Positions 1 to 7,603 of a stretch of DNA of 32,195 bases are shown in pieces. The stretch covers positions 1-32,195 of the forward strand of contig DUUU01000116.1 in NCBI GenBank assembly GCA_012841485.1, given 5' to 3'. The position numbers were made by a program, and so were the translations under genes. Below the pieces are notes generated by a model. It was given only the letters and a program-made list of their open reading frames with translations. It made no database searches and was not told the DNA's origin. Position 1 is the stretch's first letter; every line of letters starts with the position of its first letter. The stretch comes from Armatimonadota bacterium (GTDB lineage Bacteria > Armatimonadota > JAAZEB01).

Positions 1-275
1 CCCTGGCGCAGGATGGTGCCGGCGCCCAGGAAGCCGATGCCGCTCACCACCTGAGCGGCGATACGCCCCGGGTCTGCGGCCGGGCGTCCTGTGACAGCGG
101 GCGAACTGGTGCCGAGCGAGACGAGCATCACAAGGCAGGCGCCCACGCATACCAGGATATGGGTGCGGAAACCGGCGGGGCGGTCATGCGCCTCGCGCTG
201 CCACCCGACTGCCCCGCCCAGGGCGCAGGCGACCGCCATGCGAAAGACGGCTATGCCTAGCTCATCCGGCTCCAC
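1..275 (-). CDS. MgtC/SapB family membrane protein, N-terminal part (runs off the left edge)
   Basis: Reading the minus strand from a GTG at 275 gives VEPDELGIAVFRMAVACALG, then a GWQREAHDRPAGFRTHILV segment and GIGFLGAGTILRQ at the edge. The arrangement of G-x-x-x-G-W-x-R-E, R-P-A-G-x-R-T-H and G-I-G-F-L-G-A-G-T-I is the signature of the MgtC/SapB family. These are inner-membrane proteins linked to Mg2+ limitation and, in pathogens, to control of the F-type ATPase. About 91 residues are present, and the end lies outside the window. The GTG start is preceded by AGGGAG at 282-287 with six bases between. This ribosome binding site lies inside the end of proS, and the two genes overlap by 14 bases, so translation is probably coupled. 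The family call is firm; the specific role in this organism is unknown. Confidence 0.85.
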   Translation of the reverse strand, partial: MEPDELGIAVFRMAVACALGGAVGWQREAHDRPAGFRTHILVCVGACLVMLVSLGTSSPAVTGRPAADPGRIAAQVVSGIGFLGAGTILRQ

Positions 276-1992
276 CAGCTGCTCCCTGTAGGATGGCGGC
301 GATCCGTTCGAGCGCGTCCTCTACCGCCTCCTCGTAACGATCCGGGGTCCCGCGCCGGCGCACTTCCACCTTGCCCTCTCCCGCGAGACGCCCGACGACG
401 ACCTGGATGGGAATCCCGATCAGGTCGGCATCCTTGAACTTCGCGCCCGCGCGCTCGTCGCGGTCATCCAGGAGGACCTCGACGCTTTGCTCCTGAAGCC
501 GAGCGTAAACCTCCTCGGCCAACCGCGTCTGCGTCTCGTCACGGGTGTTCATCACGAGCACCAGGACGTGGAAGGGGGCGATCGGGATCGGCCAGATCAT
601 GCCGTTTTCATCGTGGAACTTCTCGATGGCTGCCTGTGCCGTGCGCGTGATCCCAATGCCGTAAGAACCCATCACGAGCGGGCGCTCGTTGCCATCGGCG
701 TCGGTGTAGTTGGCGCCGAGGGCGATGGAGTACTTCGTGCCCAGCTTGAAGATGTTGCCCAGCTCAATTCCTGGGCTTGCCTGGAGAGTTCCTTCGCACA
801 GCGGGCACCTCTCGCCCGCCTGCGTGTTGCGGATATCCGCCCAGCCGGTGACCGCGAAGTCGCGGTCGTAGTTGACGTTGAGCAGGTGCGTGTCGCCGGC
901 GTTGGCGCCGGTGACGAAGTTCGCCATGCCCTGCACCGCCACGTCGGCGATGAGGGCGTCCACCTTCAAGCCGACGGGCCCCGCGAAGCCGACGGGGGCC
1001 TGCGTCACGCGAACGACCGTTTCGGCATCCGCCATCTCGACGGGCTCTCCGACGGCGCGTTTCAGCTTCGTCTCGTTCAGCTCGTGGTCGCCACGAACCA
1101 GCGCGGCGATCACGCGGTCGCCCGCGGTGTAGAGGAGCGTCTTCACAAGGCGCGACGCGGGCACCTTCAGGAAGTCGGATACCTGCTCGATGGTTTTCAT
1201 GTCGGGGGTGGCCACCGGGCGCACCTCCTCGTGAGCCTCCGTGGCTGGGGCCGGCGGGGCGGACTGCTCGAAGGAGCGCGCCACCTCCATGTTGGCGGCA
1301 TAGTCACACCGGTCACAGTAGATCACGATATTCTCGCCCGCATCCGTATCGACCAGCAGGGCGAACTCGTGGGCGAACTTGCCGCCCATCAGGCCGGTGT
1401 CCGACTCGACCATCCTCACCGGGATGCCCATGCGCGTGAAGGCGCGATGGTAGGCCTCGGCCATCACCTGGTAGCTGCGGTCGAGCCCACTCTCATCCGC
1501 GTCGAGGCTGTAGGCGTCCTTCATGATGAACTCGCGGCCGCGGAGCAGGCCAAACCGCGGGCGGATCTCATCGCGGAACTTCGTGGCCACCTGGTAGAGG
1601 TTCATCGGAAGTTGGCGGTAGGAGTGGACCTCATTGGCCGCCAGGAAAGCGATCACCTCCTCGTGCGTGGGTCCGAGCACGCTGGCGAAGCCGCGCCGGT
1701 CCTCAAAGCGGAGGAGTTCTTTGCCGTAGTCGTCCCAGCGTCCGGTGCGCTGCCACAGCTCGCCGGGCTGGACAATTGGCATCAGGATCTCCTGGGCGCC
1801 CGCGGCATCCATCTCTTCGCGGACGATCTGCTCGACCTTCCGCAGGACGCGCCACATCAGCGGCAAGTAAGTGTAAACGCCGCTGGTGAGGCGGCGGATG
1901 TAGCCCGCGCGGAGCAGCAGCTTGTGGCTGATCAGCTCCGCCTCGCCGGGCATTTCGCGCAAAGTTGGGAAGAACAGCTTCGAGGCCCTCAA
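262..1992 (-). CDS. proS: Prolyl-tRNA synthetase, bacterial type with editing domain
   Basis: A cytoplasmic class II aminoacyl-tRNA synthetase that charges tRNA-Pro with proline. At 576 residues it is the usual length of the bacterial form. Visible parts are an N-terminal catalytic core (SGVYTYLPL near 37-45, GPTHEEV near 107-113, the motif 2 region FRDEIRPRFGLLRGREFIMK at 139-158), an inserted editing (INS) domain at about 225-405, motif 3 GSYGIGITR at 442-450, and a C-terminal anticodon-binding domain. A CDRCDYAANMEVA segment opens the insert, and a CPLCEG pair sits near 396-401. The start is TTG at 1992, supported by GGAGGG at 1999-2004 with six bases between. A good promoter lies just upstream. 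The last 14 bases overlap the GTG start of the MgtC-family gene. Confidence 0.97.
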   Translation of the reverse strand: MRASKLFFPTLREMPGEAELISHKLLLRAGYIRRLTSGVYTYLPLMWRVLRKVEQIVREEMDAAGAQEILMPIVQPGELWQRTGRWDDYGKELLRFEDRRGFASVLGPTHEEVIAFLAANEVHSYRQLPMNLYQVATKFRDEIRPRFGLLRGREFIMKDAYSLDADESGLDRSYQVMAEAYHRAFTRMGIPVRMVESDTGLMGGKFAHEFALLVDTDAGENIVIYCDRCDYAANMEVARSFEQSAPPAPATEAHEEVRPVATPDMKTIEQVSDFLKVPASRLVKTLLYTAGDRVIAALVRGDHELNETKLKRAVGEPVEMADAETVVRVTQAPVGFAGPVGLKVDALIADVAVQGMANFVTGANAGDTHLLNVNYDRDFAVTGWADIRNTQAGERCPLCEGTLQASPGIELGNIFKLGTKYSIALGANYTDADGNERPLVMGSYGIGITRTAQAAIEKFHDENGMIWPIPIAPFHVLVLVMNTRDETQTRLAEEVYARLQEQSVEVLLDDRDERAGAKFKDADLIGIPIQVVVGRLAGEGKVEVRRRGTPDRYEEAVEDALERIAAILQGAAGGAG

Positions 1993-2026
1993 TCCAATCC
2001 CTCCGAGTCTCTTTCAGGTTGGCGGT

Positions 2027-2055
2027 ATTGTAGCACACGCCGGGGCGAAGCGCAA
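2027..2055 (-). promoter_or_regulatory. Promoter of proS
   Basis: On the minus strand TTGCGC (2055-2050), a 17-base spacer and TACAAT (2032-2027) form a sigma-70-type promoter. The -10 is preceded by TGC, so it is an extended -10. Transcription should start near 2020 and give a leader of about 28 bases. No T-box leader fits in so short a space. Confidence 0.7.
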
Positions 2056-2387
2056 GCCAAGCGAGCGCTACCCCCAACTGGCACGGTCTCTGCACAGACC
2101 CGCACCAGCCGCTGAGGGTGAGCACCGGCGAGAGCCCGTGTCACCCCACGCCGATGCCGGCAAAACGACGGCGGCCCGCCAAGTTTAGCCGATTCCACCC
2201 CCGGGTATATGGCAACCAACTCTATGGGAGGGGGGATCGGGGGATCGCGGGAAGAGGCGCTGTCGTGAGGTAAGCGGAGCCGCCGATCTTCGGTGAGAAG
2301 AGCCACGCATCCTTCCTGGATGCGCCCGTGTGGTCAGTGCCGGACCGGCAACGAAAGGGGCGATGGGGTTGAGGGGGGAGCGCGACG
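2056..2387. other. Intergenic stretch with consecutive hairpins before the small membrane protein gene
   Basis: There is no gene here that I can support. On the plus strand two clear stem-loops follow each other: CGCATCC-TTCCT-GGATGCG near 2307-2325, flanked by CCA and TGG that could extend it, and TGCCG-GAC-CGGCA near 2339-2351. About 35 bases later comes the ribosome binding site of the next gene. This could be a structured 5' leader, but it matches no riboswitch class I know. No convincing -35/-10 pair was found for the plus strand. Confidence 0.3.
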
Positions 2388-2705
2388 ATGATAACGTTTC
2401 TAATTCTGCTGACGGTGCTGGCACTGAGTATGGTCCTGCTGGCGCGTGTCCTGGGCCGGATGGACCGGAACGTCGCGCCGCCCGTGCCGGTGGAGGAGCC
2501 GAGCGCGCCGGAGCAGACGGGCCTGGGCGATCCGGAGTGGAACATCGTGATACGCCACCAGTGCGAGCCAATCAACTGCCCCAATCTGAAAGGGAACCCG
2601 CGGCAGCCCGGCAAGGAACCCGGCTGCCAGGTCTGCGCCGCTCTCTTTCTGGAGCGCTATGGGGAGCGCCTCCTCAACGAGCAGCGCGAGGGCCGCAACC
2701 GCTAG
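2388..2705 (+). CDS. Small membrane-anchored protein with a cysteine cluster, hypothetical
   Basis: I do not recognise this 105-residue protein. Residues 2-19 form one hydrophobic helix with few charges before it and Arg residues after it, so it is probably a membrane anchor with the rest in the cytoplasm. A proline/glutamate-rich linker follows (about 30-50). A compact C-terminal part carries His57, Cys59, Cys64, Cys80 and Cys83 (HQCEPINC, then GCQVC), which could bind zinc or another metal. The gene starts with ATG after a GGGGGGAG tract about seven bases upstream. It is chosen over the longer overlapping frame because of this site and the coherent anchor-plus-cysteine layout. A hairpin follows the stop. 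Confidence 0.7.
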   Translation: MITFLILLTVLALSMVLLARVLGRMDRNVAPPVPVEEPSAPEQTGLGDPEWNIVIRHQCEPINCPNLKGNPRQPGKEPGCQVCAALFLERYGERLLNEQREGRNR

Positions 2706-2712
2706 AAGTGTC

Positions 2713-2749
2713 GGGCCGGTCCGACCAGGAGGGCTTGGACGGCCGGCCC
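2713..2749 (+). terminator. Probable terminator after the small membrane protein gene
   Basis: GGGCCG (2713-2718) pairs with CGGCCC (2744-2749), and GTCC (2719-2722) pairs with GGAC (2737-2740) across a three-base bulge. There is no T-run after it, so this is a moderate call. Confidence 0.45.
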
Positions 2750-2814
2750 AAAGCCTCTCCCTCTCAGAGCTTCAGCGCGTGATCCCTTCCCCCGGTACAC
2801 GATCGCTTGTGCCA

Positions 2815-3030
2815 TCAGTCGTCGCATCCCAAGAGGGATCGCATCTGCTCTAGCACTTCCGCACGCCGCTCGCCATACCTTCGGATATCGGCCAGGTCAT
2901 CCAGGTTGACGTAGATCTTCGAGATTCCCTCCAGATCGAACGGCCCGAGGTTCAGCACCAGCCATCCCTCCTCGGACTCGCGGCCACCGTGGGTACTGAC
3001 AATCTCCATCCGCTCCTTGGGGAAATCCAT
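2815..3030 (-). CDS. Small hypothetical protein, 71 residues
   Basis: The family is not recognised. The protein is acidic and looks soluble: a short beta-rich N-terminal half (EGWLVLNLGPFDLEGISKIY) is followed by a likely helix (RRYGERRAEVLEQMRSLL), ending in Cys-Asp-Asp. There is no signal peptide or membrane segment. It is called real because ATG at 3030 is preceded by an almost ideal AAGGAGG six bases upstream and the composition is that of a normal folded protein. It is transcribed away from lnt, with about 190 bases between the two starts. I see no clear promoter for it. Confidence 0.7.
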   Translation of the reverse strand: MDFPKERMEIVSTHGGRESEEGWLVLNLGPFDLEGISKIYVNLDDLADIRRYGERRAEVLEQMRSLLGCDD

Positions 3031-3180
3031 CGTTGTCCTCCTTAACGTCCCCTGAGGCGGTATTCCACACCGTCGCCCCTTTCCCTTTCCACGGTGGCAT
3101 CAGGATCTGTAGGAAGGCGTCTCACCTCCTGTACACGTATGCGGCGAGCGCCGCGTGACCGTGGATGCAGAGGCTCGCGC

Positions 3181-3209
3181 TTGTTCCATCCTCCGGGCAA
3201 TGGTATAAT
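3181..3209 (+). promoter_or_regulatory. Promoter of lnt, placed so that the mRNA is probably leaderless
   Basis: TTGTTC (3181-3186), a 17-base spacer and a perfect TATAAT (3204-3209) preceded by TGG make a strong extended -10 promoter. Only nine bases separate the -10 from the ATG at 3219, so a start about seven bases downstream falls within about three bases of the start codon or on it. Confidence 0.8.
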
Positions 3210-3218
3210 GCACCTGTG

Positions 3219-4784
3219 ATGAGACGGGGGATTCTGATGGGAGCGCTGGGGTCCGTGGCGACCGGCGCCATGCTCGCGGCGCTCTACCCGAATGTTGGCG
3301 CATCCGGCCTCGCCTGGGTTGCGCTCGTGCCCCTGATCCTGGCGGCCCGGGCGTCCTCGCCCCGAGGCGCGGCATGCCAGGGCTTCGCCGCGGGCACGCT
3401 TTTCTTCCTCATCCTCATCGAGTGGATTCGCCTCTTTGATACCACGGGCTGGATCGTCGCGTCGCTGATCCTCGCTGCCTACGTCGCGCTCTTCGCCCTG
3501 CTCGTGCGCCTGCTGGCGCCTGCGCCGGCCGGTTGGGGGGCGCTCCTGGTGCCCGCGTCCGCCTGGACAGCTCTGGAGTGGATGCGCGGATTGGGGCCGT
3601 TTGGGTTTACCTGGGGCGGCCTCGCCTATTCGCAGCATGGCAACCTGCCGCTCCTCCAGCTGGCGAGCGTGACCGGCCCCTATGGCATCACCTTCCTGAT
3701 CGCGGCGGTCAACGCCGGGGTTGCCGCGGTGATCGGCGCGGCGTGGCCGGGCAAGCCACTCGCCGGGCGAGAAGGCGCCTTGCGGGGCGTGGGCGATCTC
3801 CGCGGCGCGCTCGCGCGCCTTGGTGTGGTGATGGTGGCTGTTGGCATCTGCGCGGCCTGGGGATATCACCGGCTGCACCGGGGTGCGGGCGCGACGCCGA
3901 AGGTGCGGGTCGCGGTGCTTCAGGGCGCCTTGGGCTGGGAGGGCGACCGCTCGCCACGCGGCACCGACGCGGTGTGGGAGAGTACTGAAGTCTACCTGCG
4001 CCTGACAGAGGAAGCGGCGCGCCAGGGGGCCCAGATCGTGATCTGGCCGGAGAGCTCCATGCCGGGGCGAGTGGAGCTGGATCCGGAGTTCCGGCCGGTT
4101 CGCGAGGCGCTCGTGGCTGCTGCTGCGCGCTTGCAGGTGAGCCTCCTCGTTGGCGGCTCGCATCTAGACGAGGCAGGACGCCTGCTCAACTCCACGTTTC
4201 TCTACACGCCCGATTCCGGCCTTGCCGGGCGCTACGATAAGGTCCACCTCGTGCCGTATGGCGAGTTCACGCCCTGGCGCCAGTCCCTCGATTTCCTCTA
4301 TCGCCACTTCCCGGTGATCGACCACGAGTTCCATCCCGGCAAGGGGCATTTTCCCCTGCGGGCGCGCGAGGCCCCCCTGGGCGTGGCGATCTGCTTCGAG
4401 TCCGCTTTTCCTGGGATTGCCCGGGCGGTGCGCCGGGCCGGCGCGCGCCTCCTGGTGGTGATGACGAACGACGCCTGGTTTGGAGAGCGCTCGGCTACCT
4501 GGCAGCACTACCACATGGCCGCCTTTCGTGCCGTCGAGTGCGGGGCGGCCGTGGCTCGAGCCTCGACGTCCGGGATCTCCGCGCTCATCGATCCCTACGG
4601 GCGCGCCGTCACGGAGACGCGGCTTTTCGAGCGCACGCTTCGCGTGGGCGATCTTCCCCTGGCGCAAGGACCGACGCCGTACCTGTTGGCAGGCGACGTG
4701 GTCGCCTGGTTCAGCGCGCTGGCCATCCTGCTTCTCCTGGGCGCCCGGTGGCGCCAGACGCGCCGGATCGCGGCCGGTCTCTGA
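3219..4784 (+). CDS. lnt: Apolipoprotein N-acyltransferase
   Basis: This inner-membrane enzyme transfers the third acyl chain onto the N-terminal cysteine of lipoproteins, the last step of their maturation. Its presence points to a diderm-type lipoprotein pathway. The 521-residue protein has several hydrophobic helices in residues 1-215, a nitrilase-fold domain at about 228-470, and a final membrane helix near 490-508. The catalytic triad is visible: Glu278 (IWPESS), Lys341 (YDKVHLVPYGEF) and Cys392 (AICFES), with the conserved TNDAWFG at 416-422. The start is set at ATG 3219 because the promoter ends nine bases before it. ATG 3237 is an alternative, with GGGGG six bases upstream. lspA and lgt are not in the window. 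Confidence 0.95.
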   Translation: MRRGILMGALGSVATGAMLAALYPNVGASGLAWVALVPLILAARASSPRGAACQGFAAGTLFFLILIEWIRLFDTTGWIVASLILAAYVALFALLVRLLAPAPAGWGALLVPASAWTALEWMRGLGPFGFTWGGLAYSQHGNLPLLQLASVTGPYGITFLIAAVNAGVAAVIGAAWPGKPLAGREGALRGVGDLRGALARLGVVMVAVGICAAWGYHRLHRGAGATPKVRVAVLQGALGWEGDRSPRGTDAVWESTEVYLRLTEEAARQGAQIVIWPESSMPGRVELDPEFRPVREALVAAAARLQVSLLVGGSHLDEAGRLLNSTFLYTPDSGLAGRYDKVHLVPYGEFTPWRQSLDFLYRHFPVIDHEFHPGKGHFPLRAREAPLGVAICFESAFPGIARAVRRAGARLLVVMTNDAWFGERSATWQHYHMAAFRAVECGAAVARASTSGISALIDPYGRAVTETRLFERTLRVGDLPLAQGPTPYLLAGDVVAWFSALAILLLLGARWRQTRRIAAGL

Positions 4785-4841
4785 GGCTTTCAAACGCCCG
4801 CGGTGGGTGCCTGAATCGGGCGCGCGTCGCGGAGAATAAGA

Positions 4842-4876
4842 GAGCCGCTCTGCCCGGCGGTGGGGCAGAGCGGCTC
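4842..4876. terminator. Perfect 14-bp hairpin between convergent lnt and nrdJ
   Basis: GAGCCGCTCTGCCC (4842-4855) pairs perfectly with GGGCAGAGCGGCTC (4863-4876) around a seven-base loop. It sits between converging genes, so it probably stops transcription from both sides. Neither side has a true T-run, though the minus-strand side continues with TCTTATTCTC. Confidence 0.75.
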
Positions 4877-4893
4877 GAAACGGCGTGGCTAGC

Positions 4894-7422
4894 TCAGCAC
4901 TCGCTGTGGCCGCACGCGTGGCAGGTCATGCACCCCTCCGCGTGGACGAACGCCGCCTGGCCGCAGGCGGGGCAGAGGTCGGCCGCGATAGAGGCGGTGT
5001 TGTCCGCGATCGGATCGGAGAGCTCGTCGGGCACGATGTGTCCGTTTCCGTTGCCCTCCACGCCGTAATGCTCCTCCAGGGCCTGCGCAACCGCGTCGGG
5101 GAGCGAGCGCACGCGGTCTCTGCCGAAGCCGACCCAGCGGGCACCGCCAATGCCCTTCAGTTGGTTGATCATCTCGCGGATGCGATCCAGCGGGGAGAGG
5201 GGCGAAGCGATCCGGAGGACCAGCGACATCAGGCGGCCGATGGCCTCCGCCATCGCCTTGACGTCAGTGCCCCCCTTGCCAATATCCACGAAGACCTCGA
5301 AGGGGCGCCCATCATCGTCGTTGTTCATCGTGATGTGCGCGGTGCCGGCCGGCGTCTTCTTGCTGACCGTGACGCCAGCGCGCTTGTAGGGGCGGGGGCG
5401 CACCTTGGGCACATCCGGAGCGGGAGCCGACACGGTGGCGGGCGCGTTCTCTGGCTCCTTCTCCTTGCGTAGGAGCACCTGCTCGTCGCGCGAGCCGTCG
5501 CGGTAGATGGTGCCGCCCTTGCAGCCCAGCCGGTACATCAGCTCGTAGAGGCGGCGCGTCTGCTCGATGGTGTAGCTGTTGGGCACGTTGCACGTCTTGG
5601 AGATGCTGGAATCGACCCAGCGCTGGACGGCAGCCTGCACGCGCACATGTTCCTCGGGGGTCAGGTCCATGGCAGCCACGAAGAAGTCGGGGAGTGGTTC
5701 TCCCGGGTTGCGCTCTTCCCACTCACGCACAATCGCGACATTCTCCTCATGGACGCCTAGGCGGCTCTTGCGGAAGTAGGTCCAGGAGTAGAACGGCTCG
5801 ATACCGGTGGAGGTGCCGACCATGGTGCCGATGGTGCCGTTGGGGGCCTGGGTGAGCAGCGTGACGTTGCGCATCCCCTTCTCGCGAACCAGGCTGCGGA
5901 TGCTCTCCGGCATCGCCTGCATGTAGCCGCTTTGCAGGAACTTCTCGGCATCAAAAGCGGGGAAGACGCCCTTCTCCACGGCGAGCTCGGCAGAGGCGGT
6001 GTACGCCTCGCGCGCGATGAACTCGTAGAGCCGGTCGATGAACTCCTCGGAATCCGCCGTGCCATAGCGAATGCCCAGGCGGATGAGCATCTCTGCCAGG
6101 CCCATGGTGTTCAGGCCGATCCGCCGCTCCGACTTTTGCTGCCGCTCATTCTCCTCAAAGAAGTAGGGGGTGGCGTCGATCACGTCGTCGAGGAAGCGAA
6201 CGGCGTAGTGGATCGCCTGGCCGAGGGGCCCCCACTGCACCTCGCCATCGGCGACGAACCGGGCCAGGTTGATCGCGCCGAGGTTGCACACGCCCCAGGC
6301 AGGAAGGCCCTGCTCGCCGCACGGGTTGGTGCAGGTGATCGGCGCGTAGTACCAGGAGTTGGACATGTGGTTGTAGCGGTCCACGAAGAAGACTCCCGGT
6401 TCGGCGCTGGCCCAGGCGCTTTCGATGATAGCGTTCCAGATCTCGCGTGCCGGGCGCGTTTTATGCACGATGACCGGCTTCCCCTTCGCCCGCCACGCCT
6501 CGAGGTTGCCATCCCACTCGGTATCGTAGTCGGGGTCGCTCGTATCGGGGAAGACCAGCTCCCATTCGCGGTCGGCCTCCACGGCGGCCATGAAGTCATC
6601 CGTGATGCCCACGCTGATGTTGGCATTGGTGATCTTGCCGGCTTCGCGCTTGGAGTGGATGAAATCGAGCACATCCGGGTGCCAGACGTTGAGGATGAGC
6701 ATCAGCGCGCCGCGCCGCGAGCCCCCTTGCTCGATCAGTCCGGTGACGAAGGAGTAGAGCGCGCCCCAAGAGACGGAGCCGGAGGAGCGCCCGTTCACCC
6801 CGCGCACATAGGCGTGTCGGGGGCGGAGGCTGGAGAGGTTGATCCCCACACCGCCGCCGCGCGACATGATCTCCATCATGTTCGAGAGCGTCTCCACGAT
6901 GCCATGACGGGCATCGCGCGGGCTGGGAATCACGTAGCAGTTGTAGTAGGTCAGTGCCTGCCCGGTGCCGGCTGCCGTGAGGATGCGGCCGGCGGGCACG
7001 AACTTCCATTCGTCCAACAGCCAGCGAAACTTCTGCTCCCACTCGGCGGCGCGGTCGCCCTCCACCGACGCGATGCCGCGCGCCACCCGGGCCATCATCT
7101 CCGCGGGGTGCGTCTCGAGGGGTTTGTCGATGTGCTCTATGGCGCGCTGCTGCAGGGTGCCGTCGCGCAGACGCACCCTCACGCCGCCGTCCTGGATCTC
7201 GGTGATCGTCCCGATCTCGCGCTGCCCCGTTTTCACGTCGGTGCAGACCACCACGGTATCGCCCAAGGCGAGCGACTCCTTGCTTGCGTCTTTCAGAGCA
7301 TAGCGGTCGAGGAAGATCTTCTCACCTAACTCGCTCAGCTCATTCGCCCCGGTCGCCGGGGGCTCGGGCGAGGGGGCCGGCGCGGCTGTGGATTGCCGCG
7401 TTGTGGCTTTGGGGGTTCCCAT
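4894..7422 (-). CDS. nrdJ: Ribonucleoside-diphosphate reductase, adenosylcobalamin-dependent (class II)
   Basis: Makes deoxyribonucleotides using adenosylcobalamin, independently of oxygen. The 842-residue protein shows the expected residues: Cys162 (YYNCYVIP) and Cys379 (GVCNLGAINL) as the redox pair, Asn366-Cys368-Glu370 (NPCGEQ) at the active site with Cys368 as the thiyl position, and the phosphate-site loop APNGTIGTM near 526-534. A TSCPD-type domain occupies about 675-745. The tail carries Cys817, Cys820, Cys831, Cys834, Cys837 and Cys842, probably the swinging redox/zinc tail. An extra segment at about 46-100 looks like a small beta-barrel. ATG 7422 is chosen over longer frames because AAGGAG lies seven bases upstream. 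Its repressor gene nrdR is next door upstream. Confidence 0.96.
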   Translation of the reverse strand: MGTPKATTRQSTAAPAPSPEPPATGANELSELGEKIFLDRYALKDASKESLALGDTVVVCTDVKTGQREIGTITEIQDGGVRVRLRDGTLQQRAIEHIDKPLETHPAEMMARVARGIASVEGDRAAEWEQKFRWLLDEWKFVPAGRILTAAGTGQALTYYNCYVIPSPRDARHGIVETLSNMMEIMSRGGGVGINLSSLRPRHAYVRGVNGRSSGSVSWGALYSFVTGLIEQGGSRRGALMLILNVWHPDVLDFIHSKREAGKITNANISVGITDDFMAAVEADREWELVFPDTSDPDYDTEWDGNLEAWRAKGKPVIVHKTRPAREIWNAIIESAWASAEPGVFFVDRYNHMSNSWYYAPITCTNPCGEQGLPAWGVCNLGAINLARFVADGEVQWGPLGQAIHYAVRFLDDVIDATPYFFEENERQQKSERRIGLNTMGLAEMLIRLGIRYGTADSEEFIDRLYEFIAREAYTASAELAVEKGVFPAFDAEKFLQSGYMQAMPESIRSLVREKGMRNVTLLTQAPNGTIGTMVGTSTGIEPFYSWTYFRKSRLGVHEENVAIVREWEERNPGEPLPDFFVAAMDLTPEEHVRVQAAVQRWVDSSISKTCNVPNSYTIEQTRRLYELMYRLGCKGGTIYRDGSRDEQVLLRKEKEPENAPATVSAPAPDVPKVRPRPYKRAGVTVSKKTPAGTAHITMNNDDDGRPFEVFVDIGKGGTDVKAMAEAIGRLMSLVLRIASPLSPLDRIREMINQLKGIGGARWVGFGRDRVRSLPDAVAQALEEHYGVEGNGNGHIVPDELSDPIADNTASIAADLCPACGQAAFVHAEGCMTCHACGHSEC

Positions 7423-7447
7423 CGGTTGCTCCTTCGTCACACAGTGT

Positions 7448-7456
7448 CTTATACCA
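7448..7456 (-). promoter_or_regulatory. Extended -10 of the nrdJ promoter
   Basis: The minus strand reads TGGTATAAG, a good extended -10, with no clear -35. Transcription would start near 7441, inside the perfect palindrome ACAC-A-GTGT at 7439-7447. ACAC and GTGT are the outer ends of the known NrdR box, but the AT-rich centre is missing, so operator function is uncertain. No B12-box typical of a cobalamin riboswitch is present in the 180-base gap. Confidence 0.55.
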
Positions 7457-7574
7457 AGAGACAGGGGTATCGCAGGCGGCCTCGCGCGCGAGGAGCGCGA
7501 AGGCGTCGCGAGCCTGTACACTGACATCTCCTCAGGTAGAGCGCGGCTTCTGCCCCGCTCCCCAGTACTGTGTC

Positions 7575-7603
7575 GTTCCTGCGCCGGTCGATGCCGGCGG
7601 AAC
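7575..7603 (-). terminator. Possible terminator at the end of nrdR
   Basis: GTTCC (7575-7579) and GCCGG (7583-7587) pair with CCGGC (7594-7598) and GGAAC (7599-7603), with a three-base bulge and a six-base loop. The hairpin begins within the nrdR stop codon, and no T-run follows. It would separate nrdR from the nrdJ promoter. Confidence 0.4.

Noticed and set aside
1993..2060. T-box leader upstream of proS
   Set aside because: The promoter lies only about 28 bases before the ribosome binding site region, far too short for a T-box.
487..2115. Plus-strand open frame of 542 codons opposite proS
   Set aside because: It is the antisense shadow of proS; the composition is rich in Val/Arg/His/Gly as expected from reversed GC-rich codons, with no motifs and no ribosome binding site.
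5932..7329. Plus-strand open frame of 465 codons opposite nrdJ
   Set aside because: It is antisense to a well-supported gene with all class II reductase motifs; no recognisable protein features.
7423..7602. Cobalamin riboswitch before the B12-dependent reductase
   Set aside because: The gap is short, has no B12-box and contains an internal promoter close to the start codon.
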